64,000 nucleotides of DNA from Engraulis encrasicolus (GCF_034702125.1 NC_085867.1:44681687-44745686); one strand, 5' to 3'; positions 25,926-37,764 are shown, counted from the stretch's first letter. The notes: generated by a model not told the origin, from the sequence alone. Numbers and translations are program-made.

Positions 25926-27069
25926 GGAGAGGACGCATTTAAACTGTAACAGTTTAGGCAGTAGGGGAGAGCAGGGACTCATGAAACTCGGGACGAATGA
26001 AACACTGCGATTTACTCGAAAACTTTAACATATCCGAAAGTATGAAAAGTCAAAGTTGTCAGGTTTACAGGCAAAAGGGATTTTAGTGTCAGTAGACACT
26101 GTCGGGACGAATGAAACACCCGTTTCATCCGTCCCTCTCGCCCATTGACTTAAAGCAGGATCAAAATAAAATGGGAGCACTTGAGATGACTATGTTCCAA
26201 CTTGTCTTGAGCACCGTCGTAGCGCAACAAATCATTATCGTAAACATAGCCTAGATAATTGGAAATTACAAAAAATAGGCTACATTTTATAGACTTTGGC
26301 TATAGGCTAAGCCGACTCCTCTACCTTTTTGAATTAGTGCAGCCTTACAGGGAGGACGTTAATTTGGCATAGGTCAACTGCAAGAGACTACTAATTTGTG
26401 ACTTGGCGTGATGTGTGAATAATTAGGCTACGATATGCAACAGGCATATTTAGCCGCACTCAGTCATTCATTGGGTGAATGTCCCGACCCTGTGTGTCCG
26501 CGTGCATGCATGGGGTGGGGAAAAATACATCAAGCGTGCCATCACCACCCATCCCCCCGGACCCACGAAACCCACTGAAGATCCAAGCAATTGTAGTCTG
26601 TCAGTATTTTAGTGTGGGCCCAGGTAGTTGAATTCATGGCATGGCCTGGTTATCTCAATAGTGCCAAGAAGATGTTTGCCCTCAGGCTAGTGTGTTCATA
26701 AAGCGCATGTTCGATTTGCTGTAATAGGCTACGATCAGTAAGCCTCAACTTGTCTGTCGTGTCTTTTCCTTCTTTCGATATTTTGTAAAATAGGCCCACG
26801 TTAAAGCCTAAATACGATAATAGGCCTAAATAAGGCTAATAAAGTAAGCTAAATAAGTTAGGCCTAAATAAAGTTGTTTTAGCCTATGAACTCAGGCAAT
26901 GCAGAAATTTGCGGAGGGATTTTGGATATCTTGGCCTATAGGCTACCGATGGCTTTATGAACTTCATGACTGGGCTACAAGATAGTCGGGTAAACATATT
27001 GACTTGTAGACCACCAACATCTGATGCTGAAGTGGGGGAGGGTGTTTTTTTTCACTTCAAATGTTCCCC

Positions 27070-27070
<1 letters not shown>

Positions 27071-27125
<55 letters not shown>
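27071..27125. repeat. (CA)n microsatellite
   Basis: A pure CA tract of about 55 bp inside the long-TIR element. Confidence 0.95.
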
Positions 27126-27127
<2 letters not shown>

Positions 27128-29330
27128 TACGCGCTAATCGCTCTCTCTCTCCGTCTCTCCCTCTCTTTCTCATTGTTGCTATACGTGCATCTGGATAGGC
27201 ATAGGCAGTGTGGTCACCCAGCACATTTTCATAGAAATGCTGTGGGTTTTTTTTTAATGAAATCTTTATTCAGTTATTTGTGAACAGTCTCTGCGTTTCA
27301 CTTTCGATGTTGCGTCACCGTGGACAAGTGTCTGCTCGAAAACTTAATGCAAAGCGGCTAAAATGTTCAGAACGTGTTGAACTTTTCAGAACATGAATGT
27401 TTGTCTGTGGGGGATGGGTGGGTTACAGCAGTGCAGTGCAGTGCACGGGACTGCACAGCCTTTTGTGACATGTCGTGGCGCGACAGGTTATCCAGCCTCC
27501 GAAGGAGTCATAGTTCCCCAGTCATAGCCTACTGTTGGTTCGCATCTCCACCGAAGCAACTGAATTTGCAGTCCTAATCACAGATGATTAGCCACACCTG
27601 GTGTAACAGATGTATTGTCATGTGTGCATCACATCCCCAGTTAACCGGAATCCCGTCGATCGCGCACAACAGCGCATTGAAAGGATGAAATGTTCACAAG
27701 CACCAATACAAAAAAAACGTCTTCAACCTATTATCCTGAGGATATCCGTTCCTGACTTGAATAGGTAGTGCAGAAATAATTAACAGACATCACTTAGCCT
27801 ATAAGTTAGGAGCGGAATTGAGACGGTGAATGCAGGACAGAATAATGAAAACAAAACACCGTCGACTGGCGGTCTTGTTTAGGGATCACGCTTGTGTTAT
27901 TATCAAATACCCAATGTTACGTGCGCAATTGGCTGACTCTTTCCACTTGTAGCCTAAAACTGAGGGAGGGATCAACATACAATGAGCTACACTGAAGCAG
28001 ATTACTCTGCTTCGCAAAAAAACCCCAGTGCACCAATAATACCCCCGTCTTCAACCTACTATTTAGGCTACCAGATATATAGGCTAGTAATAGTATTAAG
28101 TTGTGCTACCTTGTTTTTTGTGGTAACGACAGTGTAGATCAGGTAATAACCTGCAATAGGGGAAGCGGCATGCGCCAGTTTTAAAGACGGAATGTCGTCG
28201 CCAAATGTAAAATCACCTCTCTCATGCTGACATGACGGGGCACTACTTCATTAGGCTACAATGTTGTTCATGTCTGTTTGACTCACACTATACGAGTGGT
28301 TCAATTTGTGTTTTTGTGCTAATCGCACAAATGAGACAGACAGGCTTGCTTGATAGGGCTACACAAAGCAAGCGACATCGGTCCACTCAAAATGGTCCGA
28401 ACTCCGCCGCTTGATTTCATGTCTCCTCAGTCTCTCCATTACGGTTTATTAGCCTACTCTGTTTTGCTATTTTCGTTATTCTTAGCCCTGGCATTGCAGA
28501 TGAAGCAACTGTGATCAGTGAGGTTGTGGAAACGGTTGAATAGGCCTATGGTCCTAAATTGGGTTATTGTGGTTGTGGTCTTGTTTAGGGCTCACACTTG
28601 TGTTATTATCAAATGCCCTATCAAATGCCCAATGCTAAATAAAACATGCAATTTGCTGACTGTATTTCTACTACTACTAAAACTGGGGGACGGGCAAGGA
28701 CGGAAGCACAAACAGACCATAGACACAGGCAGACGCTGCTCTGCAAAAGCGGTGCTATACTGCCCCCCGCATTCCGAATGGCCACAGGGTGTAATGATCA
28801 CGGTACGCTGTCGCGGCCCGGCACGGTAATGAGCAGATTGAAGTTACACCATCTGTATGTGACGTCACCCCCAGTCTTTTTTATTTTCGTTATTTTTTAA
28901 TATTAACGTGCAACTTTTCAGCGTGGCAACAGCCAGAATATTGCTTTACATATTGTCAGGAGGTCATATTAGAAAAATCAAGTTGCCACTCGAGAGTGAG
29001 AACGAAACTAGTTTTCTAAAGGAGCTACGAAATCTAGCCCACCGTCTATTTCCCATCTGGGGTTGACATGGTAACTACAGTGGATAGTAACCTCAAGCCT
29101 CTGTTTGTCTCATTTGTTTTGGCCCTTCCACCCAACAATGATTTTAGCATTTTTCAAAGAAGTACAGTGTGAACAGAAATGCTTACACATCACTTGCAAC
29201 ATATTCCAAAACTGTCTCCGGACACACACTTGTCTCTAACCCCCCATGCCTCACCACATATCTGCACATCATCCCCTTTGGTGCAAATAAACTAAACTCA
29301 TCATGACCATGTTGTGTTTAGCCTTCTCCC

Positions 29331-29337
29331 TATATAA
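29331..29337 (+). promoter_or_regulatory. TATA box of cystatin gene 1
   Basis: TATATAA lies 92 bp before the ATG. The same box is preserved before gene 2 in the mirrored arm. The exon-1 remnants at 31.7 and 42.0 kb start about 26 nt downstream of its equivalent, which fits a start site near 29,357. Confidence 0.75.
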
Positions 29338-29422
29338 CAGATAAAGGGTTCTTGAGTATTGGCATCTTGTTCTGTAGTGAAAGTGTCAGAGGCTCTCTAC
29401 AGTAACTTGCACTCCTGTGAAC

Positions 29423-30876
29423 ATGGCTCTGTGTGTTGTGACGCTGCTGTTGTTCAACCTGCTGTTCTTGACACCTGCCCAGGGTGGAGCACTTGGTGAG
29501 TATTACCATGTCATCAGTGGTGTAGTCTACTTTTTTATGGTGGGTATACTGTATATTTGAGCATATTTATGGTGGGTATACAGTATATTTGAGCATTTTT
29601 TGAAGTGGGTATACTGTATATATTTGTGCTATTCAAAATAACGGATCAATCAATTTTAAGTGGGTATACTGAAATCCCTGAAATTTAGAAGTGGGTAAAC
29701 TCCGTATACCCGCGTTCTACGTAGACTACACCACTGCATGTCATTTCTATTCGATTTCTAGTTGTCTGATGTTGATGTACGCCTTGACGGGTTTGAGTAA
29801 ACCATAACGAGTATGATTTGGTGTGACTGGATGATTTTGAGACGAGTAGGCCAACTCATATTATTTTAAAATAGTATTGATAACGAATTTGTTCATAACG
29901 GTTGTTGTATTTGCTTAAAACAGGAGGCTGGCAGCCCATTGATCCGAATGGCCAGAAAGCCCAAGCTGCAGCCGACACTGTTTTTGAGATATGGACGCGT
30001 CGCCAACCACCTGGCCTGGCTTACAGACTGGGCGAGGTGGTATCAGCACAGCAACAGGTATTACAGCTAACAAACATTGTTACAGGATTTTGTTGAACGT
30101 TTTGCTCTTTTGAGTTATAGCTCAGTAGGGATTTTTATACATGAACAGCACACGGCAGTGAACATTTAATGTCAAACACTAAGGGCTTATGAGAACACCA
30201 ACCGAAATATAGGCCTACTGTTGAGTGCAATGTGTGTCTTGAATTCAGTGTATTCTGTTCTGTGTTTTGCAGGTTGTAGCTGGATCAAACTTCAAGTTGG
30301 AGGTCATAATTGAATCATCTGTTGCCAGACCTGGTTCCCAGTGGCGACAGGTGAGTGCCTATGCATGCCAACATCGAGGAAATAAAAGCCCATTGTACTA
30401 CACACAACTAAATTTTGTTTAAAAATCCGCAACACTTAAAAAACTCTTTTTGAGTCACTGTATTATCAATTCATTAAGAGAATTTAATTACGAGACCTTG
30501 CAGCTGATCAGAGTTTTCTCACATTCAACCTCTTGTAAGCATGCCATTGTAGGAGTGCCGCACACTCCTGAGTTGCATAAATCAGGTTTTAAATGTGACG
30601 TTTCAGCCTGTCGGCCTTCCTCAGGTCACACCTGAGGAAGGCCGACAGGCTGAAACGTTGTCACATTAAAAACCTGTTTAATACAACTCGGGAGTGTGCA
30701 GCACTTCTGTCCTCCTGCAAGCGTTTTACTGGTTACCAGCACCTCATTTCCTGGTGTGCGTTTTGCACCTCCACTCATTCTGTTTTTTTTCACAGGGTCA
30801 GCGGTGTGACTTCTCTCTGAACGTTCCATTGAATGGGGCTCCGGCTGGTCTTGTCGACAATTGTCAGGAAATGTGA
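29423..30876 (+). CDS. cystatin-like secreted protein, gene 1
   Basis: Four coding exons: 29,423-29,495, 29,924-30,057, 30,273-30,350 and 30,796-30,876. All have GT-AG borders with phases 1, 0 and 0. They encode 121 residues: a hydrophobic signal peptide (1-20), a GGW trunk (25-27), QVVAG at 69-73 (the family QxVxG loop) and one C-terminal disulfide pair, C99 and C118. Type-2 cystatins normally have two disulfides; the first pair is absent here. The second-loop PW is replaced by PL (106-107). The expected role is reversible inhibition of papain-like cysteine proteases outside the cell, but the lost disulfide and PW make potency uncertain. An AATAAA follows at 30,941. A TATA box lies upstream. 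Intron 1 holds a MITE and intron 3 a foldback hairpin. Its mirror partner is gene 2. Confidence 0.85.
29515..29736. mobile_element. hAT-type MITE in intron 1 of cystatin gene 1
   Basis: Ends CAGTGGTGTAGTCTAC and GTAGACTACACCACTG are inverted repeats. CATGTCAT is duplicated at both sides (29,507-29,514 and 29,737-29,744). The equivalent intron of gene 2 lacks the element, so it inserted after the arms separated. Confidence 0.9.
30550..30716. repeat. foldback hairpin 1 with CTGAGGA..GAAAC apex
   Basis: Long inverted repeat in intron 3 of gene 1. The inner arms 30,601-30,626 and 30,630-30,655 are perfectly complementary around a 3-nt loop. The outer arms extend to GTGCCGCACACTCC and GGGAGTGTGCAGCAC. 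The arm sequence contains CTGAGGA, a short stem, then GAAAC. Confidence 0.8.
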
Positions 30877-30940
30877 TGTGAAGAGAAGCTGATGAATTAT
30901 TCACAGCACACTGCTAAGTGACAGATCGAATTGGAGCTTG

Positions 30941-30946
30941 AATAAA
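30941..30946 (+). terminator. polyadenylation signal of cystatin gene 1
   Basis: AATAAA 65 nt after the stop codon. The mirrored copy is at 43,055-43,050 for gene 2. Confidence 0.75.
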
Positions 30947-31346
30947 ATTACTGCTTTCTTACTGCTTTATTACTGCTGTAATAGCACAACCAGTTTGTCA
31001 TAGAATATGAGATTATTTGGCAACAGTTTGGGCCTTATCTTTATCTAGATTAACTCTGTCTCTCGACTCACTGCAAAACAAACAAAAAACATGAAAAAAT
31101 AAAGAATATTCGCTCATTTACATGTCCAGTGTGTAATATTTTAATTGCAGATGCAATCCCTCTGTTAAAGCCTTACTCTCTCCAAAATGCTCATGAAAAT
31201 GTCTTAATCTGTTACTTAAGGCTCTCGATAATGTCATAGCAATCTTGTTGTGATGTAGATTAATATTTTCAGCAAGGAGTGAATAGGCCCGTCAACAGGC
31301 CCATCTGCAGTATACTTTACTGCTGTGTGCACTGTTGTAAAACACT

Positions 31347-31580
31347 ATTTATTGAACCGGGAAAGTCCCATTGAGTTAGACTAAATCTCCTTCCAGGGAG
31401 TCCTGGCCAAGATGGCGGCTTAAAAAGTTACATTACAATAAAACCAGAAGAGACAAGAGACAAGACAACCACAGCTACATAACATCTTAAACAGAATCAA
31501 ACAGAATTAAACACAACAAGATTGAGAATACACAGACAACCAAAAAGCATAAAGCAAACAAGGTATAAAATCAAAAACGC
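31347..31580. mobile_element. LINE 3'-end fragment
   Basis: Begins with the 'tatttattgaaccgggaaag' block and 'ggagtcctggccaagatggc', words common at ends of fish non-LTR elements. The mirrored arm passes directly from 'gtaaaata' to 'ctatgtgtatcgtcac' without it, so it is a left-arm-specific insertion. Confidence 0.55.
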
Positions 31581-31599
31581 TATGTGTATCGTCACAAAG

Positions 31600-31775
31600 A
31601 AAATGGGTGAATTGTTTACAGCTCTCAAAATCTAACCCATCAATTGGTACATCCTGGACAGGAGCCAGGGGCGACAGATTGAACAGCAGCAGTAGCACAC
31701 AGAGCCATGTGCACAGGAGTGCAAATTGCTGTAGAGAGACTCAGATACTTTCACTACAGAACAGGTTGCCAATAC
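31600..31775 (-). pseudogene. cystatin exon-1 remnant
   Basis: On the minus strand it matches gene 1 from its predicted transcription start ('tattggca') through the ATG (31,708-31,706) and signal peptide. Bases lost after the fourth codon move the signal peptide out of frame with the ATG. No splice donor follows the signal sequence and no later exon is present. The mirror copy is at 42,005-42,180. Confidence 0.75.
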
Positions 31776-31784
31776 ACGTATTTA

Positions 31785-31920
31785 AAAAAAAAAGTTTTGC
31801 ACACTCCTTTGGATTCGTCTTCTTTTATGTTCTTTTTCACTGTTTATTCATTCATTGGCATGATGACGTTTCGACCTAACAAGCTTCCTCAGATACTGCA
31901 ACGTTGAAATGTCATCATGC
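31785..31920. repeat. foldback hairpin 2, left part
   Basis: One arm with 'cacactcctttgg' ... 'tgatgacgtttcg'. Its partner arm lies at 32,133-32,205, separated by a SINE. The reverse strand holds CTGAGGA, about 12 nt, then GAAACGTCATC. It is homologous to the element at 41,855-41,985. Confidence 0.7.
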
Positions 31921-32132
31921 AGCCGTGGATTGGCCTGGTGCCGCGACCTGATGGCTAAAGAGATGGGCTATAGATCAGAGGGTTGGAAGTTTGAATCCCA
32001 CCCTTCCACTCCCTATCTCCACATGTCACACCCCACATGTCACACAGGGACTATAACCAAACCGCTGCAAATAACTGTAAGTCACTTTGAATAAAAAGTG
32101 TCAGCTAAATGTAATGTAATGTAATGTAATCG
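31921..32132 (+). repeat. tRNA-derived SINE with TAATG tail
   Basis: The tRNA-like head has 'gatggctaaagagatgggc' and B box 'ggaagtttgaatccc'. The body contains 'gggactataacc' and the 3' end 'ctgtaagtcactttg', with a (TAATG)n tail at 32,110-32,129. It splits foldback 2. Confidence 0.8.
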
Positions 32133-32205
32133 AATGCCAATGAATAAATAAACAGCAGAAAATTACATGAAAGAAGGCAAATCCAAAGGAGTGTGCAAAG
32201 CTAAA

Positions 32206-32920
32206 AAAAACAAAACACTTTTTGTGTTCAGTGGCAGGAATTGTTAAGTCACAAGTCAATATAGGTCTATCAACACCTTTCATCTGTAGGCCTATGTTAT
32301 ATAGACTACTGTAGACCAAAATGATCAGGGAGGTAGAGTTTGGGATAGTTAGATTTAGGGAGGTGGTCCCTTCATCATGCTGACGATCCTGACAATTAGC
32401 AGTTCAACTATATAGGCTACATCTCTTTTCAGCAATGAATGGGGTGCAGGTATGACATCACGTTGGGGGAACACCCCCAGGATTCTAAGGTTCTACATAG
32501 ACTCCTATGAGCCTGCGGAACCCCCAACGTGATGTCATAATAGTACATATTCTTAAAATGGTTAACCTGCAACCCCACCTTTAAGATCATTAGGCTTAAC
32601 TTCTATTCCCTGTTGTCCAGTGTGTTTATTACTTTATCAGTGCCATGTCACATTTTAGCTGTTTCTATGTTTATCCTATTTCTTAACATGCTTCTCTCAA
32701 TGAGTAGGATCAGAATCGAACTCATCTCCCAGCATAATGGTGTGTGGTCTAAGCCACTATGTCTGGCACCTCCTTCTCTGTTTATTCATGACTGAAGCAT
32801 TCATTTGACCAATACAAATACAGGGCTGTCAATTAAAACATGAAATGTACATTATACATGTCCGACAGACAACAAAACTTTAAATGACACCACGCGATAT
32901 TACAGTTACATGGCCCAAAA
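32206..32920. other. non-genic interval with small palindrome
   Basis: A short inverted repeat of about 90 bp lies at 32,452-32,543 (TATGACATCACGTTGGGGG and its complement). Nothing else is recognised. Confidence 0.5.
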
Positions 32921-32923
32921 AGT

Positions 32924-32929
32924 TTTATT
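32924..32929 (-). terminator. polyadenylation signal of cystatin gene 3
   Basis: AATAAA on the minus strand, 72 nt after the stop codon. Confidence 0.7.
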
Positions 32930-33000
32930 TGGGAGATCCAGTTAGACAGTCACACAGAGTTATGTAGGTTGTTAATTCTGAGTTGAAGCTTCCATGTGCT

Positions 33001-34010
33001 TCATTGTGATAGAGAGCCTTGCATCGGTCTACATGTCATGCTCACTCTGGCTCCATCATATTGGAAACTGTATGTGATTTGAAAGTCACATTGCATTCTC
33101 TGTAGAAGGAAGGAGCAAAAACAGCACATTTTCAGTCATTATTTGATTGGTGCCTGCATATTCTCTGTGGACATTCTTGCATATTACGTATTATTAATTG
33201 ATTGGGCATAGCTGGTAAATCATCAGTGATCATTAAGCACATGACTATTAATCATTGTTTCACAAACTCAGCATTGCCGTCATTAGTATTAACTTTATAA
33301 AGCTATTCTTGCTGTGATTTAGCCCTGTCCAATCATTGAATTCATGCAATAACATACTAGGCCTAATTCTGTGGTCTTCTCAGAACTAAAAGATGAGAAA
33401 CAATCGAAAGTTACATTATGACAGAAATATATTTTGACCAAATAAATGCAATTATTTCCTTCACCATGCCCAGTCTTTTGGTTTATGACAGTTGTTACGA
33501 ATGTGTAATCCACCCACACATTAAAGTGTTACCAGAACTTCTAAAACCTGCTAAATGTTTGAATGTGGTTTTGTGTTGTAAAGCTGATTTTGTCTTTATG
33601 GTTTTGAAAGACATGAGGACAATAAGATAAGCCAGGAAGGACATTGCAATTGCATGTTGCATACATTTCATAACAGAGCTCGTCTTAGCAACAACCACTT
33701 ATCTCAAACAACCCATACATAACAGGCACATCCTTCCTCAACATGCAGGCGTGAGACAGGTTGTACCTTTTCTCCAAGCTCGCACTTGTCAGGGGCTACG
33801 TCTTCACTTTTGGAGCATTTGGTCTCCCCAAGAACCGCAGTGATCTTGTAATTAAGTGCATTTGTCACCTGCATTGAGTAAACCGTTCCAACAACGTGAC
33901 AATCAGAAGGACAAACGTTACAACGAAAGTGTACATAATTAGTCCCTTATGTAAATTTTTGTATTTCACTCATTTCCCAGACTTACCTTGTGTGTGTGTG
34001 CGTGCGTGCG

Positions 34011-34094
<84 letters not shown>

Positions 34095-34522
34095 TGTGTG
34101 TGTGCCTGTGTGCGTGTCTGTCTGTCTGTCTGTGCGTGTGTGTGAGAGAGAGGGAAAGAGAGAGTTCTGTACCTGAGCCTGGGCTGACAACACCTTGACA
34201 AGTCGGTAGTAGGTAGGCTGGTCGTCCTCCATGTTAAATAGCTGAACTCCTTTCTTGGCAACATTCTGGACCTGCTCACTCATTGGGTCAAGGACATTCC
34301 ATCCTGTGGGGACAGTAGACAAACTAGAAATGTGCTCAGAGAGTGCAGACCTCCTCCAAGGAAGCTGTTTGATAGAACATAAACAAACAGACAGACAAAC
34401 CAACAGAGAGCCAAACCAACGCAACCGAAAACAGCTGCTGTTCGAGATGGAGTACGAGCAACCAACAATTTGACCTTGAGCTGTTGGGAAGAGCTGGACC
34501 CAGCAACACCTCTACAGCACAT

Positions 34523-34576
<54 letters not shown>

Positions 34577-34588
34577 CACACAACACAC

Positions 34589-34661
<73 letters not shown>

Positions 34662-34811
34662 TACACCCCCCAAACACGCACTAACCCTTCCAAACAACAT
34701 TCAGTACTCACCTCCCACCATGCCTCCTCTCATTACCTCCCCACTGAGCACCACGTGGCAGCCACATACCAGCACCAGCAGCAGCCCACACCCAGCAGCC
34801 CACCAAGACAT
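33001..34811 (-). CDS. cystatin-C-like secreted protein, gene 3
   Basis: Four exons on the minus strand: 34,811-34,712, 34,303-34,173, 33,868-33,767 and 33,099-33,001. GT-AG borders and phases 1, 0, 0 match genes 1 and 2. The product is 143 residues: signal peptide (about 1-24), GW at 34-35, and four cysteines C95, C106, C115 and C134 in the two-disulfide pattern of type-2 cystatins. The inhibitory loop reads QVTNA at 77-81 instead of QxVxG. The PW position is QY (124-125). An upstream alternative exon-3 start with VVG would need a non-AG acceptor. Both canonical contact motifs are degenerate, so protease inhibition is doubtful although the fold looks kept. Intron 1 and intron 2 contain long CA/TG tracts. 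It lies in the spacer of the inverted duplication. Confidence 0.85.
33988..34140. repeat. (TG)n microsatellite in intron 2 of cystatin gene 3
   Basis: About 150 bp of TG with minor interruptions, starting roughly 30 bp downstream of exon 2. Confidence 0.95.
34525..34660. repeat. (CA)n microsatellite in intron 1 of cystatin gene 3
   Basis: About 135 bp of CA with 'caa' interruptions near 34,576-34,591. The long poly-TH and poly-CV frames here are artefacts. Confidence 0.95.
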
Positions 34812-34834
34812 CACTGGTGACTGGAGGACAGTCC

Positions 34835-34853
34835 AGAGAGCCTCTGACACTTT
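34835..34853 (-). promoter_or_regulatory. conserved 5'-UTR block of cystatin genes
   Basis: On the minus strand it reads AAAGTGTCAGAGGCTCTCT. Gene 1 has it at 29,380-29,398, and gene 2 and both exon-1 remnants keep close versions. No TATA box is evident upstream of gene 3. Confidence 0.55.
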
Positions 34854-34976
34854 AACATGTGAACATGTTGTGCACAGATATGTCCAATATTTCTCTGATA
34901 AGCAAACAATCACCTGCTTCCCAATTGCTGTTCCTCTTCCTTATTTTTCTTAGCACTCTATCATAATGCCATTGAT

Positions 34977-35095
34977 TTGGCCTACCGTGCATGCAGTTTA
35001 GAAGAGAGCTGTGAGCTGTTCACTGCTACCCCCTGTTGGTCATACCTTGAAATGGACAGAATATTTCGGGCAGAATTGGGAAGTCTACACGCACA
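34977..35095. repeat. dispersed repeat shared with 61.36 kb
   Basis: Matches 61,355-61,450 ('gctgtgagctgttca', 'ctggtcataccttga'-type words). Both copies are followed by a GA-rich tract. It lies just upstream of gene 3. Confidence 0.6.
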
Positions 35096-35099
35096 AGCA

Positions 35100-35290
35100 C
35101 AGAGAGAGAGAGAGAGGGAGAGGGGGGGAGGGAGGGAGAGAGGAGGAGAGAGAGAGAGATTGCATCATTCATGCTAATAAAGCTTTGTTTGATTTGATTT
35201 GAGAGAGAGAGAGAGAGAGAGTGGGGGGGGAAGAGATAGAGACAGAGACAGAGACAGTGACAGACAGACAGAGAGAGAGAGAGAGACAGA
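35100..35290. repeat. GA-rich microsatellites
   Basis: Two (GA)n or GGGA-rich runs at about 35,100-35,160 and 35,202-35,290, separated by 'tgatttgatttga'. Confidence 0.9.
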
Positions 35291-35409
35291 CAGACAGGGA
35301 GAGATTGACACTTTTACAATACTTGACAACGGCACTTTTACATTTGCATACAAAACAGCAAGTTTACTCTTTGCTATTACATACTCTGTTACACAAATTG
35401 CTGTTTAAC

Positions 35410-35417
35410 CCCCCCCC

Positions 35418-35463
<46 letters not shown>

Positions 35464-35512
35464 GGACACACACACACACACACAGACACACACACACACA
35501 CACACACAGACG
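35410..35512. repeat. (C)n and (CA)n microsatellite
   Basis: A run of C followed by CA repeats. It directly abuts the cystatin exon-3 fragment. Confidence 0.9.
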
Positions 35513-35795
35513 TAGCCCCCGACAAGTGTGACCTTGGAGAAAAGGTACACACACACCTATGCAGAGGCAGGAAGTGCTTGTGATGTGTTTGTTGAGATGA
35601 GTGGTTGTTGCTATATGAGCTCTTGCTCTTCCATGAAAGTTATGCAACATGCAATTGCAATGTTCTTCCTGGCTTATCTTATTGTCCTCATGTCTTTCAA
35701 AGTCAAAAAGACAAAGTCAGCATTACAGCACAAAACCACACTCAAACGTTTAGCAGGTTTTAGAAGTTCTGGTAAGAGTTTATGTGTGAGTGCAT
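35506..35795 (+). pseudogene. fragment of cystatin-C-like exon 3 and intron 3
   Basis: Encodes the end of exon 3 (DVAPDKCDLGEK) with its GT donor at about 35,546, then intron sequence parallel to gene 3 to about 35,795 ('agcaggttttagaagttctgg'). It is in inverted orientation relative to gene 3. The upstream part of the exon is replaced by a CA tract. It cannot encode a cystatin. Confidence 0.75.
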
Positions 35796-35799
35796 AAGA

Positions 35800-36670
35800 C
35801 AGTCATAACAGCTATCAAACTGCACATGAAGCATTCATGACTATTTCATGGCACACAACTCCAAATGTGTAACAACAACCCTTTCATGAATGTGGAAAAA
35901 AGAAAAAATGTAATGTAAAAAATAAAATTCATAGCCACAAAGCAGCATTGTCGTTTTTGTTTCAACACCACACCACAAGTTACTCAATGGGCAAATTTAG
36001 TGCCAAAAGACTGGGCATGGTGAAAGAAATAACTGCATTTATTTGATTAAAATGTAGTTCTCTAATGTAACCTTGTTTCTCATCTACTGTATTAGTTCAA
36101 ATTAAATAAATCTAATGAATCTTATATTTTGTGTTTTATATATATATATATAGGCCTATATGTTATTTCATATATAATAAGTATTATTATTTATAATGAT
36201 TATATGGTCAGGGTCTGGGGGACAGAGTTTTTCTTGTATTTTTAGATTCAATTTCCTGCATTTTAATAAATTTTAGGGTGAAGAATGGCAAATCCATAGC
36301 CTGGCCCTGACCATCCCATAATACTACCAAATCATTTTGTATTCATGGTCTGGAGTGTTTTATCTGACGTGATTGCAGGAAGCGGGAAGGACATTTTCGG
36401 GAAAATCAGGAGAAGTTGTTGAACAAACATGTCTGACGTCTATCTTTGGCGATGTAGGACCGTTTAACAGACATGTCTGACAGAACATCCTACCGTAGGA
36501 TTAAATTACAACGTAGAACTGTTTGTTAGAACACCGGCCAAATCTTGCCGCTCCACAGAAAACATATTAATAATAAAACATATTAAAACGAATTGTCAGG
36601 TTCATCAGTGTGGTGGAGTGTCCAGATGACAAGGCGACCATGTGAAGAGCTCAATTTGACAATACATACT
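35800..36670. other. non-genic AT-rich interval
   Basis: Contains a (TA)n run near 36,140 and a small inverted-repeat element at about 36,205-36,316 (TGGTCAGGG/CCCTGACCA ends). No gene seen. Confidence 0.5.
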
Positions 36671-36671
36671 G

Positions 36672-36888
36672 CCATGGCAGCCATGGCCTAGTGGTTAGAG
36701 GGTTGGTCTTTCAATCTAAGGGGTGCAGGTTCAAATACCTACATCTCCACCCATGGCTGAAGTGCCCTTGAGCAAGGCACCTAACCCTGCATTGCTCCAG
36801 GGACTGTAACCAACACCCTGATAAATAATAACTGTAAGTTGCTTTGAACAAATGAAAGTGTCAGCTAAGTGAAATGTAACGTAAAATA
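36672..36888 (+). repeat. tRNA-derived SINE
   Basis: The head 'tggcctagtggttagaggg' with B box 'gcaggttcaaatacc', the body 'gtgcccttgagcaaggcac' and the 3' end 'ctgtaagttgctttgaac' are the same family as 31,921-32,132. Confidence 0.8.
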
Positions 36889-37064
36889 CAGCATGAGGAG
36901 GTGCTGCACCAAAAGCAGAACATTTCAAATACATATAATGAATATACAGCCTATTTAGGAAGGTCCACACACAAATAAAAAAATATTGGTCACAAAAAAG
37001 CAATGTCCACACGTATTGCCTTTAAACTCTTGCATATCCCATACGGCATGTCAGAACTGGAATG

Positions 37065-37140
37065 CATGGATGTAGCGAAGGGGAGTAGAGCTGCCCAGCC
37101 GGGACTCGAACCCAGACCTTCTGGGGGAGTAAACTGGGGC
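37065..37140 (-). repeat. tRNA-like SINE, part 1, interrupted by hAT F
   Basis: On the minus strand it contains 'gtctgggttcgagtccc', a B-box-like sequence. The remainder of the SINE is at 41,265-41,345, beyond a 4.1-kb insertion. Confidence 0.65.
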
Positions 37141-37764
37141 CAGGGGCGCTGCCAGGAATTTTGGGCCCTATGAAAGATTATAATTTTGGGCCTAAACTCT
37201 CTTGTCCTAGCCATTAGGCTTCTTCGTATTGTTGCATTGTTGTGTGAGGGATAATTGTAAAATACTTTGTAGGCACTGCTTGTAAAAAGCACCACTCTCC
37301 TGCGCAAACATGATAGGCCTACTTCAATGGATGATAGACAGGTCATCAGCTGGGTAAATTAGGCCTTTCGTCCTACCGCACTTTTCTCTGTAGATTACTG
37401 ACCAGAAGCCCTATTGGAAGAAATTAAATCATGGGGCCACGTCAATTTTTGCTCAGAATTCAATATGGCCGCCATTTTCCAAAATGACTTGTTTTCATGC
37501 ATTATTACATTGTACTATAAGGTGATATTCATGAACGATGAACTACTTTCAGCACTATTCTGTCCTATTTCCTTACATACATGTTTACAAAGGTTGACTA
37601 AACTAAAAGAAATGAAAATAAAGTTGGCCACCTTGCAATATCCAAAGGAAAGTGTTGAAAATAATGATTGAAATGCACATACAGAGTCTATGGCTGCGAA
37701 AATTAGGCCTATTGTCCTGTCAGGGTTTTCACAGTGGATTACAGACCAGAAGGCCTATTGAAAA

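Noticed and set aside
33495..33698. Minus-strand frame with a hydrophobic segment as an extra cystatin exon
   Set aside because: It lies in intron 3 homology also seen in the broken copies, lacks cysteines in cystatin spacing, and a proper last exon exists at 33,099-33,001.
33767..33895. Alternative start of cystatin gene 3 exon 3 at the upstream VVG codons
   Set aside because: The preceding bases are AC, not AG, and the decayed copy at 60.4 kb has the same AC, so the acceptor at 33,869 is preferred.
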